Notes: generated from the sequence alone by a model not told the origin. Positions 1-8,707 are shown, numbered from the stretch's first letter. The stretch: 64,000 nucleotides of DNA from a bacterium (GCA_030603495.1 JAUVXR010000001.1:62001-126000); one strand, 5' to 3'. A program made the numbers and translations.

Positions 1-2
1 CC

Positions 3-104
3 CGCATCTACGCCGATTTGGGCGCCTGGACAGTGGACGAAATCCGCCAGCGCCAAGGCCTCTCGCCGTTAGTAGAAGCTGGCCACGAGGTCGAGGCTGA
101 GTAG
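3..104 (+). CDS. Phage portal protein, C-terminal end only (partial)
   Basis: An open frame enters from the left edge and stops with TAG at 102-104. Its 33 residues include WTVDEIRQRQGLSPL, which resembles the conserved end of phage portal proteins (consensus roughly T-x-NE-x-R-x-x-x-GLPPL). Portal proteins form the dodecameric DNA gate at one head vertex, next to the protease and capsid genes. That is the gene order seen here. The stop overlaps the GTG start of the next gene (TAGTG), so the two are probably translationally coupled. The call rests on about 15 informative residues plus context. Confidence 0.55.
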   Translation, partial: RIYADLGAWTVDEIRQRQGLSPLVEAGHEVEAE

Positions 105-1168
105 TGAAGGCACTGCTCGTCGGCCAACTTGGCCTGGGTGGTGCAGAGACACAGATCGAAGCGACGGCAAGACAATTAAGACAGCTTGGCCTGAGGATTG
201 ATGTCACGGCTGAAGACCGGCCAGACTGTCAGGGCTATGACGTGCTGCATGTCTTCAATGCGCCGGATCCGAGGCTGACGCTACGACGGATCGAGGCAGG
301 CAAACGCCGAGGCGTGCCGGTTGCGCTCTCGACGATCTACTGGAGCGGGTACGAGCTGTATATGCAGTGGGCGAAACGCGGCTGGCGCACTGCCGAAGAG
401 CAGGCGTTTCACTGGAACGAGCGCAAGCAGCGGCTCAGGCCCGTATTCGCCGATGCGGATATGTGGCTGCCGAATTCGCACGCCGAATACGGAATGCTGG
501 TCGCCGACTTCGGCGTCAGCCGGCTGTACCGGGCGGTGCCCAATGCGGTAGATGCTGGCTTTGCACAGCTTGCTGAGCCGGTAGGACAGGCGTCTCGCCT
601 GTCCATCTGCCCGACAGGCGGGACGCCTGTCGTACCGAAACTCAACCCTCCCGAATCCGACGTCCTGATGGTCGGGCGCTGGGAACTGCGCAAGAATCAG
701 TTGGGGCTGCTGGAGGCGCTGGCGGATACTGATTACCAAATCCTAATAATCGGTGGCGAGAACAGCCACGACCGCGAGCACAATCAGGCGGCGCACAGCC
801 TGGCCCAGCAGCGTGGCAATGTGCAGATACTGCCGGCGACGACGGACCGCGTCTTCCTGGCCAACTTGATGAGGAATACCAAGGTGCTGGCCCAGCCTAG
901 CTTCTACGAGACGCCCGGGCTGGCGGCACTGGAGGCCGCAGCATGCGGCGCAGCAGTCGTAGTATCTGAGCGAGGCTGCACGCGGGAGTACTTCGGCGAC
1001 GAGGCGTATTACTGCGATCCAATAGATGCTGACAGCATTCGTCGAGCCGTTGAGGCAGCCTTGACCAGCCGCCCATCCGCAGCGCTCAAAGAGCGCATCA
1101 GGCGAGAGTTTACCTGGCGGCGAGCCGCAGAAGAGACAAGACTAGCCTACGAACGACTGCTGGCATGA
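104..1168 (+). CDS. Glycosyltransferase, family 4-like (GT-B fold), embedded in phage head module
   Basis: The 354-residue protein begins with a Rossmann start typical of GT4 enzymes (VGQLGLGGAETQ, residues 6-17). It carries an EX7E pair (E269 in YETPGL and E277) in the C-terminal nucleotide-sugar domain. GT4 enzymes move a sugar from a nucleotide donor to an acceptor; donor and acceptor cannot be read here. The GTG start at 104 overlaps the portal stop. Residues about 160-179, in the linker between the two Rossmann domains, are encoded by a 60-base copy of repeat family A and so are a recent in-frame insertion. The gene sits between portal and protease, where phages normally have no glycosyltransferase, so it may be cargo or may modify particle proteins. 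Confidence 0.85.
   Translation: MKALLVGQLGLGGAETQIEATARQLRQLGLRIDVTAEDRPDCQGYDVLHVFNAPDPRLTLRRIEAGKRRGVPVALSTIYWSGYELYMQWAKRGWRTAEEQAFHWNERKQRLRPVFADADMWLPNSHAEYGMLVADFGVSRLYRAVPNAVDAGFAQLAEPVGQASRLSICPTGGTPVVPKLNPPESDVLMVGRWELRKNQLGLLEALADTDYQILIIGGENSHDREHNQAAHSLAQQRGNVQILPATTDRVFLANLMRNTKVLAQPSFYETPGLAALEAAACGAAVVVSERGCTREYFGDEAYYCDPIDADSIRRAVEAALTSRPSAALKERIRREFTWRRAAEETRLAYERLLA
581..640 (+). repeat. Family A dyad repeat inserted in frame in a glycosyltransferase
   Basis: Two tandem palindromic halves occur: GACAGGCGTCTCGCCTGTC and GACAGGCGGGACGCCTGTC, followed by GTACCGAAA. The copy is exactly 60 bases, so it adds 20 codons without shifting the frame. Related copies occur at 9401, 10245, 12999, 26753, 31091 and 33350. 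Confidence 0.9.
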
Positions 1169-1271
1169 GTATCGCTACATCTCGGAGGTCGGCCAGGGCG
1201 CAGACGATTTCCTCGGCCACGCACCCGAATACCTCGGCGGCGAGGCGGATGTGTGGTGGGCGATTAGATAG
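1146..1271 (+). pseudogene. Possible coding remnant with no start codon
   Basis: In frame 3, from just after a stop at 1143-1145 to TAG at 1269-1271, the DNA reads as protein-like sequence rich in G, D, E and aromatic residues (for example YISEVGQGADDFLGHAPEY and VWWAIR). It has GC-rich third positions but no usable start codon. It overlaps the last codons of the glycosyltransferase. It may be the end of a gene disrupted when the glycosyltransferase arrived. No family was recognised. Confidence 0.25.
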
Positions 1272-1289
1272 ACCACGGACAATCAAAGG

Positions 1290-1312
1290 GGCACAGGCTG
1301 GAAGCCTGTGCC
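1290..1312. repeat. Family D dyad repeat
   Basis: A perfect 10-base inverted repeat (GGCACAGGCT / AGCCTGTGCC) with a 3-base loop lies between the glycosyltransferase and the protease gene. A related hairpin with the same flanking CCACC lies at 26222-26250 in the chromosomal part. Confidence 0.8.
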
Positions 1313-1334
1313 ACCGGTAAGGCATTCCCATTCC

Positions 1335-1367
1335 GAGGCCGCAGATCATTCTGCGGCCTCTTTGTTT
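1335..1367 (+). terminator. Rho-independent terminator
   Basis: A perfect 11-base stem (GAGGCCGCAGA / TCTGCGGCCTC, loop TCAT) is followed by TTTGTTT. It should end transcription from the portal-glycosyltransferase side before the protease gene. The capsid genes must then have their own promoter or depend on read-through or antitermination. Confidence 0.8.
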
Positions 1368-1384
1368 GCCAAGGAGGTGAGCAG

Positions 1385-2257
1385 GTGAGTGAGGTGAGTC
1401 AGGAGAGTAAGTTCGCGGTGACGCTGCCGCTGGTTAAGGCCTGGCAGGACGAGCAGGGGCAGATGTGGGTCGAAGGGGTGGCCTCCTCGACCAGCCTGGA
1501 CCGCCAGCGCGAGCGCATGACCAGAAAGGCCATCGCCAAGATGCAGCAGTACCAGGGCATTGATCTCTTGCCCAGCCATCAGGCCGGGCCCCTGGAGGAG
1601 TTAGGGACGGTCGAGCAGTGCTGGGCGGATAACGACAGCTTCCGGCTGAAGGCGCGATTGGATGAGAGCAGCCCGCAGGCTATGCGGCTGTTCAAGCGCC
1701 TGGCCGAGGGCCGCCAGTACAGCCTGAGCGTGGGCGGGCGTGTGACGGGGGCGTACTGGGACTTTGACCCGGAGGCCGGCGCGCGCATCCGGCATATTGA
1801 CGACGTCACGCTGGATCACGTGGCGGTATGCCGGCCGCAGCAGGCAGCCAATCCCGATACCTACCTGGCGGCGCTGGCCAAGGCAGCCGAGCTGGTCACA
1901 GAAGATAGCCCGCCGCAAGCTGCCGACGACAACGAGGACCTCATCCGCCGACTGGGGCAGACGGCGCTGGAGGCCTGCCGACGGCTGTGGCCCTTCGGCA
2001 AGAGCACGACGGAAGCCGAGGTCAGGGCCGAACCGCAGGAGCCCGGAGAGCTGGAGACCCTGCGCGCGGAAGTGACCATGCTGCGCAAACAGCGAGCGGA
2101 AATGACTGTCAAGACGGCGCCCGCCGCCCCACAGCCAGACAGTGGATCGGCGGACCGAGACGTAACCGAACCGGAACCGGGCCGGCGGCAATCGCTGGTT
2201 GCCGAGCAGCGCCCGGGGACAGATAAGCAACGCAACTTCTGGAAAGGAGTGCTTTAG
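1385..2257 (+). CDS. Phage prohead maturation protease with scaffold-like C-terminus
   Basis: The N-terminal 165 residues match HK97/XkdF-type capsid proteases: VEGVASSTSLDRQ, then the probable catalytic His in LLPSHQAG and the probable catalytic Ser in YSLSVGG. Such proteases trim scaffold and capsid subunits during head maturation. The last 120 residues are charged and partly coiled-coil (ELETLRAEVTMLRKQ), as in scaffold domains fused to the protease. The GTG start at 1385 has a near-perfect Shine-Dalgarno (AAGGAGGTGA at 1371-1380). The stop immediately precedes the capsid ATG. Confidence 0.8.
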   Translation: MSEVSQESKFAVTLPLVKAWQDEQGQMWVEGVASSTSLDRQRERMTRKAIAKMQQYQGIDLLPSHQAGPLEELGTVEQCWADNDSFRLKARLDESSPQAMRLFKRLAEGRQYSLSVGGRVTGAYWDFDPEAGARIRHIDDVTLDHVAVCRPQQAANPDTYLAALAKAAELVTEDSPPQAADDNEDLIRRLGQTALEACRRLWPFGKSTTEAEVRAEPQEPGELETLRAEVTMLRKQRAEMTVKTAPAAPQPDSGSADRDVTEPEPGRRQSLVAEQRPGTDKQRNFWKGVL

Positions 2258-3202
2258 ATGGGAAACGACGAGATGCTGGAAAAGGCAATTGACACCTCCG
2301 ACATCGCCGACGGCGGCTTGCTGAATACCCAGCAGGCAAACAAGTACATCGAGATGACGGTAGACAACTCCGTCATGCTCAAAGAGGCGCGCGTGGTGCG
2401 GATGCGCGGGCCGGCGCAGGAACTGGACAAGATCGCCACGACCGGGCGCGTCAGCCAGCTCAAGACCGAGGGCGTAGCCCCCGAGACGCTGGCCGAGCCG
2501 GCCTTCGATAAGGTGAACCTCAGCTCCGTGGAGATCATCACCCCCTTTGAGATCACCTTCGAGGCGCTGGAAGACACCATCGAGCGGGGTAACTTCGAGG
2601 ATACGGTAATCTCGGTAATGGCCAAGCAGACCGCTACCGACCTCGAGGAGCTCGCGGCGCTGGGCGATGATGAGTCGGGCGATACCTATCTCGCCGGTCT
2701 AGACGGCTGGCGCGTGCTGGCCGATGACGGCCACATCGTGGACTTCGAGGGCGCGACGCTTGATCGCGCCGGCCTGTCGGCGATGTACCGGGCCCTGCCA
2801 GATGCGTACAAGCGCAATCACAGCGATCTGCGCTACTACTTCGCGCCCGCCGCAGTCCAGGACTGGAACGACACCTTCGCCGACCGGCCCACCGCCGCCG
2901 GCGATGTCGCCCTCACGGGCGGCGTGGCGCCTCCGTATATGGGCGTGCCGCTGGTGTCGGTGCCGGTAATCCCGACCAACCTGGAAGGGATCTCGGGCTA
3001 CGCGAGCGGCCCGAAGCTCAGCTTCGGTCTGCTCACACTGCGCGATAACCTGATCTTCGGCATCCAGCGCCAGGTCAGGATTGACCGCGACAAGGACATC
3101 CTGCGCGGAGTGAATATCTACGTCATCTCCACGCGGATCGCTGTAGCCTATGAAGAGAGCGACGCCGTGGTAGTCGGCATCAATCTGGGTCTGACTGCTT
3201 AA
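2258..3202 (+). CDS. Major capsid protein, HK97-fold family
   Basis: The 314-residue protein follows the protease directly, as major capsid genes do. It has the mixed alpha/beta make-up of HK97-type capsid proteins: an acidic N-arm with LLNTQQANKYIEM, a region ending in FEITFEALEDTIERGNFED that suits the E-loop and spine helix, and a beta-rich C-terminus with VPLVSVPVIP. No separate decoration gene precedes it. Its ATG lies directly after the protease stop with AAAGGAG upstream. The capsid identity is inferred from context plus general resemblance, not from a single diagnostic motif. Confidence 0.75.
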   Translation: MGNDEMLEKAIDTSDIADGGLLNTQQANKYIEMTVDNSVMLKEARVVRMRGPAQELDKIATTGRVSQLKTEGVAPETLAEPAFDKVNLSSVEIITPFEITFEALEDTIERGNFEDTVISVMAKQTATDLEELAALGDDESGDTYLAGLDGWRVLADDGHIVDFEGATLDRAGLSAMYRALPDAYKRNHSDLRYYFAPAAVQDWNDTFADRPTAAGDVALTGGVAPPYMGVPLVSVPVIPTNLEGISGYASGPKLSFGLLTLRDNLIFGIQRQVRIDRDKDILRGVNIYVISTRIAVAYEESDAVVVGINLGLTA

Positions 3203-3223
3203 GCGAACGGCTGACGGATGTTA

Positions 3224-3280
3224 CGGGGAACCCCTCTTTTCCAAAAGAGCGGTTCCCCGCACCCCTTCCGCAGAAAATTC
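3224..3280 (+). repeat. Family B dyad repeat
   Basis: Copy of GCGGGGAACCCC..CTTTT..AAAAGAG..GGTTCCCC followed by GCACCCCTTCCGC, directly downstream of the capsid gene. The outer arms pair, the inner CTTTT/AAAAG pairs, and the asymmetric tail ends in CCGCAGAAAATT. Confidence 0.9.
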
Positions 3281-3295
3281 TGCCAGCAAACAGCA

Positions 3296-3328
3296 GGCGG
3301 ATGTTGGTACCGCAACATTCGTCCCTAC
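3296..3328. repeat. Family E dyad repeat
   Basis: Imperfect inverted repeat AGGCGGATGTTG / CAACATTCGTCCCTA, related to the copies at 19139 and 19216. It lies just upstream of the GT9 start. Confidence 0.65.
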
Positions 3329-3352
3329 GGACGGCCACAGGACAGTTTCAGG

Positions 3353-4477
3353 ATGATAGCAACCTTGCGACGGGGGCGCAGCCTGCGCCTGCACCGAGCC
3401 GGGGTGACATTGCACCGCGATGAGCCTCAACAGTTGACTCGAGTTACGGACTATGTCTACGCCGCAGCAGCGCACAAACAGCGCCTGGAACTGGAACCGA
3501 CGCCGGTTATGATGGCAATGCAGCGTGAAGGCCAGCACCGGCGCGTAGCCCCATGGCAAGTCGGAGATATGAAGCGAAGCGGCTGGAAGATACAGCCGCT
3601 GGAAAAGGCGTTGCGTCCGGGCGCACAGGTTCTGGTGATTCGCAATATGGGCCTGGGCGACGTGCTGATGCTCACTCCCGCGTTACGTGCGCTGCACGAG
3701 CAGCGGCGCGTGCGGGTGCAGCTAGCGACCTACGCCTGTTACCTGCCACTGCTGTGGGGGCTGGACTGGATTGAAGCGACCTACGCGCTGGGCACCGACT
3801 ACCACGTTGAGCGGTTTGACGCGGTAGTAGACCTGAACTGGGCGGTGGAAAGCGGCAAGCAGGTCGAACAGCGCCCTCGCCAGGATATCTTCGCCGAACG
3901 ACTAGGGGTAAGCCTGCGCCAGCGGTGCCCTTTCTATCAAGTAGCCAGAAGCGAACGGCAGTGGGCGCAGCGACAGCTCGTGCCGTGGCGCCGCCCTATA
4001 GTGGGCATACAGCTCCACGCAAGCTGCGCGCAACGGTCCTACCCGGCTAGGCATATCTTACGTCTGACCGAACTGCTCCAGGCCAAGGGCTGCACCGTGG
4101 CCTTCTACGGCGAGCGATGGAGTGAGAAACTGCCCAGCGGGGTGATTGATCTGATCGGCGCTGCTAGCCTGCGCCAAGCCGCCGCGCTGATCGAACAGAT
4201 GGCGGCGATGGTCTGCCCGGACAGCGGCCTGCTGCACTTGGCCGTGGCGGTAGGGACGCCCACGGTAGGCCTATTCGGTCCGATTCCGCCGGAGTTACGC
4301 ACCGTCGGCTACCCGCAGTGCACAACCGTCAGCGTACCCGGCGCATGTCCGGACCAGCCGTGTTTCGACGCCGGGGCCAGCAGCTGCCGGCGCTGCCGGT
4401 GCATGGGAGCCATTAAGCCCGAGGCAGTAGTAGCGGCGGCCCAGATGCTGGTAGCGGAGCGGGCACAGCGGCCTTGA
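3353..4477 (+). CDS. Glycosyltransferase family 9 (heptosyltransferase-like)
   Basis: The 374-residue protein has the GT9 signature VIRNMGLGDVLMLTPALRAL near residues 94-113 and the donor-site motif CPDSGLLHLA near residues 288-297, ahead of GTPTVGLFGP. GT9 enzymes transfer heptose or related sugars onto LPS cores. The C-terminus is Cys-rich (CPDQPCFDAGASSCRRCRC), which may bind metal. I chose ATG 3353 because the longer frame from 3218 would translate repeats of families B and E. The gene lies between the capsid gene and a giant surface protein, so a role in decorating the particle is attractive but inferred. Confidence 0.85.
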   Translation: MIATLRRGRSLRLHRAGVTLHRDEPQQLTRVTDYVYAAAAHKQRLELEPTPVMMAMQREGQHRRVAPWQVGDMKRSGWKIQPLEKALRPGAQVLVIRNMGLGDVLMLTPALRALHEQRRVRVQLATYACYLPLLWGLDWIEATYALGTDYHVERFDAVVDLNWAVESGKQVEQRPRQDIFAERLGVSLRQRCPFYQVARSERQWAQRQLVPWRRPIVGIQLHASCAQRSYPARHILRLTELLQAKGCTVAFYGERWSEKLPSGVIDLIGAASLRQAAALIEQMAAMVCPDSGLLHLAVAVGTPTVGLFGPIPPELRTVGYPQCTTVSVPGACPDQPCFDAGASSCRRCRCMGAIKPEAVVAAAQMLVAERAQRP

Positions 4478-4485
4478 ACTGCTGT

Positions 4486-4512
4486 GGGAGGGCCACCCGT
4501 GGCGCGACCACA
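4486..4512. repeat. Family F dyad repeat
   Basis: GTGGGAGGGCCACCCGTGG-type sequence, related to copies at 19310 and 33432. The rest of the 115-base gap shows only a Shine-Dalgarno for the next gene. Confidence 0.5.
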
Positions 4513-4592
4513 CTTGCGGCAGTTATGCCCGGCAGGGGACCAGATATCGTTGCTACGGTACGGCACAGCATACAATAGGAGTGTTGAACACT

Positions 4593-7500
4593 ATGCACAA
4601 GCGGCATTTGTGGATAGACGTACGGGGAGCCAGTCTGTACTGGCCGGCTGCCGGCAACGTGGACGTATCGGCCACGGGAAAGGGCACGATAGCCTACTGG
4701 GCTAAAGCACCCACCCATTTCCAGTACCGCCGCGAGCAGTACTTCTGGCGCGCCTGGGTGAACGACAACAACTACGTGGGCAACCGTGGCCGGGGTATCC
4801 AAGTTGTCAGCGATGGCACCCCCTATTACTCCGGCACGATCAGTGACAATATTGCCGAGGAGGACCGCGGTCAACCCGAGTTCCACGTGTTCACTTGGGA
4901 TTTCGAGGCAGGGGTCATAAAGGCCTACTACAACGACGCCGTTGCGGCACACGACCCGGTCACCGGCGTACCCGCACCGTACGGCAGCCCCGTGGGCATC
5001 TATCTGGGGGCCGATTACGCTGCGGACTGGGCCAGCGTGCCCGTCTGGACCCAGTCCGCCCGCGATCAGTTGTTCTACGTGCTGGGCATCTGGGACGAGG
5101 TGATGTCGGAGACGCAGATTTCGGCGCTCTACCAGAAGGGCCACCGCACTTACATCTGCCAGCCCGCCGATGGCCCTGGCAATCTCACCTTCCGGCTGAA
5201 GTTCGATAACGGTCTAGCGGCGGACATCGCTGAAGGCGAGGGCGACTGGGCGCAGGACGAGGGCACGAGCACGGACCGGTTTTGCCTGATCGAAGACGGT
5301 ATCCGGACATTGGGTACGGCGATATATCCGATAGGAATACCCCGCCACGATGCCAGCGATGACGACCGTAAGCCGCTGCACGCGATCTGTCCGGTCTTCT
5401 ACGACACTAGCAGCAGGCGAGCCCACACCACTGATACCAACGAAACCAACTATGCCCGGCTGGTGCTGGACGGATTGGACCAGAAAAAGGGCGGCGCGGG
5501 GTACAAGCCCGTGCCCAACCCGGGGACCTATCGGCAATTAATCCACGTTCCCGACAACGGGGTAACCCCTGCGGGCTACGAGATGGGGATCGGCCCTATC
5601 GCCTATATCCACCATCCGTTCGCCGGCTCCGGGGTCTTCGACTGGGGGAGTGGTCGCAGTTTCGAGGTGGTTAGTGACGGCGCCAACTCTCCCAGCAGCT
5701 TCAAGACCAACCTGGGCGACTTCGCCGATGACTACTGGAACGGTGCGGTACTGACCTTCCTGAGCGGGAACTGCACTGGCCGACGGCTCTTCGTGACCGA
5801 TTGGGACAACACCACCAAGTTCATAACAGTTGAAAGCGCTCTTCCCGCGACGCCTGATGCCGATAGCATTGCGGTAGTCAACCCCTACTCGCGGATATGC
5901 GGCCAGAACGACGATCAGACGTTCCCCCAGTATTGTATCGAGGCCAGTCTCTGGGCGCGCCACGACAGCGCGCGGCATTTCGTGCTGCTCGAATGGCAAG
6001 TGGCGCCGCTGACCACGCCAACTCTCCGCTACGAAAAGGGGCGAACGGTCACAGTGCCCGGATGTCCTCAGGCGCAAGCGGGCCGCGGCTCCAACTACGG
6101 GACGTGGTACTGGGACGACGGCTACTACGATCAGCCGGGGGGCACTAACCTGGAGATCTGGCTGGAGAAGGTGGAGATCGGTGGCCCCCAGACTTACCAG
6201 ATATTGCGGCGCGATGCCCGCAAGCACGGCCCGGCCTTGGCCGACAACTTTATGCTAATGACCCGCGACAGCGACGGTAACCCCGGAGAGTCGGTGAAGG
6301 TCTGGCACCAGCAGAAGATGGCCTGGCACAAGCAACGGCCAACCAAGATCACCGACTACCAGACCGTCACCGCCGATCTCCAGGCACCAGGGACGTGGCG
6401 GCATACCACGGGCGCACCTATACCGATTGACTACGACGAAGAAAACGAGGTGGTTACCGCCGCCCTCTCGGGCGTGGACTCTGGCGGCGTCACGCGCCTG
6501 GGCTACATCCAGGGCCATTGGGATGAACAGAGTGGGCGGATTGCCTGGGCAGATGAGACACCGCCGCCGGGCAAGTCCAACCCGGTGCTGGAGACCTCGA
6601 CCCTGCGCTTCGAACGGGAGTCGGACTCACCTGAGTCTGGCGTGTGGGTTGGCGGCGTCATCGAGGCGATTGACGGCACCTGGTCGTTGATCTACGGGGG
6701 CGGGACCGATGCTGCTGACGAGACCGGGATGTATGTGCTCCACGGCGCGCCGGACCGCTGGTCCTTTGATCACGCCAGCCAGTTCGCTGGCGAGATCGTT
6801 ACCAAGGGTGGCAAGGGCACCGATCTGCTCATGCCGTGGGGTAGCGGCATCCAGCCGTGGGGCAACGCCCACATCTACGGACCAGTGCTGAACAACCCCT
6901 ATGCCCAGGCCACCGATCGGCAATACCTGGCATTCATGAGTGCCAAGACCATCTGCCACAACGGCACGGTCTGGAACGACACCCTGCGGCCAGTAGTAGC
7001 CTTCGCAGGTACCGATATCAAGTCGCTGGCCCCGCTGCCCTACAACCGGGAGATGTCGCCGGCGCCAGCACCACAGGCCCACGCTATCAGCGGCGACATC
7101 CTGGGCCAGGAGGACTGCATCGGCCTGCTCATTGAGTACACCCCGGGCTTTACCTGCGGTATCGGCCTGTATACCTCAGAAGAGGCTCTGCACTTCCAGG
7201 AGCTATGGCCGGCCAACGCCACCCTGGACGCGTTCATTCCCCAGGGCGAGCTGTCCGGCGAAGGCACGCGCTTGAGTCCCTGCCGGTCCTTCCGGCTGGG
7301 CGACAAGCGGATCTACTACTACTCATGGGGCGAATACCGCAACTTTGCCTGGTGTCGCTACAACGGGGAGACCTGGTACAGCCTGGCCGACGATGAAACT
7401 GACAGCTACCTGGAAACCTCGATCCTGGAAAGGCCCGAGGGCGGCTGGGGCGAGCTCTACTTCAATCTCGAGCTTAACGACGGGGATATCGAGGTGGAGG

Positions 7501-8024
7501 TGCTCGACCCGCAAACCGAGCTGCCCGTGGCCGGCTACGGCCGGGACGACTGTGACACCGTGACCAGCGGCCTGGTACAGCCGGTGACGTGGCAAAGCGC
7601 TGGTCTGGCCGAACTGACTGATGATTACCTGCGCTTGCGCCTTCACGTGACCCGGCCACAAGCCGAAGATGACTCTCCCCAGCTCTTTGCGTGGGAGATT
7701 CAGTCCAAGATTATCCAGTACCCATCGACCTCCGAGCTACGGGTCGAAGGTGAAACCAACCCGGCCAATGTCGTTGATCCCACCCCGACCTTCTCATGGA
7801 CGTACCACCACACGGCCGGCAAGCAGCAGACGGCGTATCAGGTCATCGTGGCCAGTAGTATGGAGCTGCTGGAAAGTAACGTCGGGGATCTGTGGGACAG
7901 CGGCGTGGTCCTAGGCAGCGAGACTAGCGCCACCTACTTGGGCGCAGCGCTTCAGGACCAGCAGACCTATTTCTGGAAGGTGCGCGTGCGCAGCTCTGAA
8001 GGAGTGTGGTCCGAACAATGGTAG
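4593..8024 (+). CDS. Giant LamG / propeller-like / GH78-type FN3 surface protein
   Basis: About 1143 residues. Residues 1-200 form a LamG/concanavalin-A-like lectin fold (FHVFTWDFEAGVIKAYYND, then FYVLGIWDEVMSETQISAL). The middle looks like the beta-propeller of glycoside-hydrolase-like proteins. A beta-sandwich near 960-1050 (ELYFNLELNDGDIEVEVLDP) precedes a terminal FN3-like domain. That last domain resembles the N-terminal domain of GH78 alpha-L-rhamnosidases (FSWTY...QTAYQVIVASS...DLWDSG...WKVRVRSSEG). No GH78 catalytic domain follows. The frame is open from GTG 4581, but AGGAG at 4577-4581 fits ATG 4593 best. A carbohydrate-binding or depolymerase role on the particle is inferred; an 11-fold larger than usual decoration or head-fibre protein is one option. 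Confidence 0.7.
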   Translation: MHKRHLWIDVRGASLYWPAAGNVDVSATGKGTIAYWAKAPTHFQYRREQYFWRAWVNDNNYVGNRGRGIQVVSDGTPYYSGTISDNIAEEDRGQPEFHVFTWDFEAGVIKAYYNDAVAAHDPVTGVPAPYGSPVGIYLGADYAADWASVPVWTQSARDQLFYVLGIWDEVMSETQISALYQKGHRTYICQPADGPGNLTFRLKFDNGLAADIAEGEGDWAQDEGTSTDRFCLIEDGIRTLGTAIYPIGIPRHDASDDDRKPLHAICPVFYDTSSRRAHTTDTNETNYARLVLDGLDQKKGGAGYKPVPNPGTYRQLIHVPDNGVTPAGYEMGIGPIAYIHHPFAGSGVFDWGSGRSFEVVSDGANSPSSFKTNLGDFADDYWNGAVLTFLSGNCTGRRLFVTDWDNTTKFITVESALPATPDADSIAVVNPYSRICGQNDDQTFPQYCIEASLWARHDSARHFVLLEWQVAPLTTPTLRYEKGRTVTVPGCPQAQAGRGSNYGTWYWDDGYYDQPGGTNLEIWLEKVEIGGPQTYQILRRDARKHGPALADNFMLMTRDSDGNPGESVKVWHQQKMAWHKQRPTKITDYQTVTADLQAPGTWRHTTGAPIPIDYDEENEVVTAALSGVDSGGVTRLGYIQGHWDEQSGRIAWADETPPPGKSNPVLETSTLRFERESDSPESGVWVGGVIEAIDGTWSLIYGGGTDAADETGMYVLHGAPDRWSFDHASQFAGEIVTKGGKGTDLLMPWGSGIQPWGNAHIYGPVLNNPYAQATDRQYLAFMSAKTICHNGTVWNDTLRPVVAFAGTDIKSLAPLPYNREMSPAPAPQAHAISGDILGQEDCIGLLIEYTPGFTCGIGLYTSEEALHFQELWPANATLDAFIPQGELSGEGTRLSPCRSFRLGDKRIYYYSWGEYRNFAWCRYNGETWYSLADDETDSYLETSILERPEGGWGELYFNLELNDGDIEVEVLDPQTELPVAGYGRDDCDTVTSGLVQPVTWQSAGLAELTDDYLRLRLHVTRPQAEDDSPQLFAWEIQSKIIQYPSTSELRVEGETNPANVVDPTPTFSWTYHHTAGKQQTAYQVIVASSMELLESNVGDLWDSGVVLGSETSATYLGAALQDQQTYFWKVRVRSSEGVWSEQW

Positions 8025-8674
8025 CCTACGGTGTCTTTAGCACAGGAAGCATCAACTCATACTGCAGCGTCGCCCAAGTGCTGGCGCTGCTGGTGGGCTA
8101 TGATCTCTCGCGCATCGGCGACAGCCCGGCCATCAACGACCGCATCGAGCAGTTGCTGGGCGGAACCCGCCAGGCCGTGGATACGCTGGCTGGTCACGAC
8201 TTCGCTTGGCATGCCGATGAGCAGATAACCGTTGACGGCAGCGGCACTGCTCGATTGCCGCTGGCGCCGCTGGGCATAGTGCCCCTGAGTGCGGTGCAGC
8301 AGATCACGATATCCGGGCGCGAAGTGCCGGCCGACGACTACGTGGTCTACGGCCAAGTCGGCGAGATTCGGCTGCGGCCTTCGGCCAGCATCGGTAGCTA
8401 TTTTCCCAGCGGCCTTCAGAACATCGAGCTGGTCGCAGACTGGGGCTACAGCCAGGTGCCGGGGGAAGTGAGTCTGGCCCAGGCCAAGCTCACTGCGGCC
8501 CAGGTCCTGGCCGAAGCAGCCGGCGAGACCCGCCAGACCGCCTCGGTGCGCATCGGTGACTACGCCGTGCACTATGCTCGCGAGGGCAAGTATGGCGGAG
8601 TAATCCAGCACTTCGCCGAGGAGGCTGCCGCAGCCCTGCGGCCCTATCGCGGTATGGATATGGCCGCGGTGTAG
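8018..8674 (+). CDS. Head-tail connector (adaptor) protein, gp6-like
   Basis: About 218 residues. The start (YCSVAQVLALLVG) and the helical organisation ending in a long helix (FAEEAAAALRPYRG) resemble the Phage_connect/gp6 adaptor family that docks on the portal. A beta-rich insertion sits in the middle (PLSAVQQITISGREVPADDY). The ATG at 8018 overlaps the stop of the giant protein (ATGGTAG). GTG 8006 is possible but lies one base from the AAGGAG. Position between capsid and tail genes supports the role. Confidence 0.65.
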   Translation: MVAYGVFSTGSINSYCSVAQVLALLVGYDLSRIGDSPAINDRIEQLLGGTRQAVDTLAGHDFAWHADEQITVDGSGTARLPLAPLGIVPLSAVQQITISGREVPADDYVVYGQVGEIRLRPSASIGSYFPSGLQNIELVADWGYSQVPGEVSLAQAKLTAAQVLAEAAGETRQTASVRIGDYAVHYAREGKYGGVIQHFAEEAAAALRPYRGMDMAAV

Positions 8675-8707
8675 AATAGCAGCGGCGAGTGGCTATCATG
8701 AAACGGG

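Noticed and set aside
3218-3352. Longer start for the GT9 gene at ATG 3218
   Set aside because: The extra 45 codons would translate repeats of families B and E; ATG 3353 fits the family and has TTTCAGG upstream.
4549-4576. Promoter-like TTGCTA-16-TACAAT before the giant LamG gene
   Set aside because: Transcription would begin at about 4583, after the Shine-Dalgarno at 4577-4581, leaving no leader.
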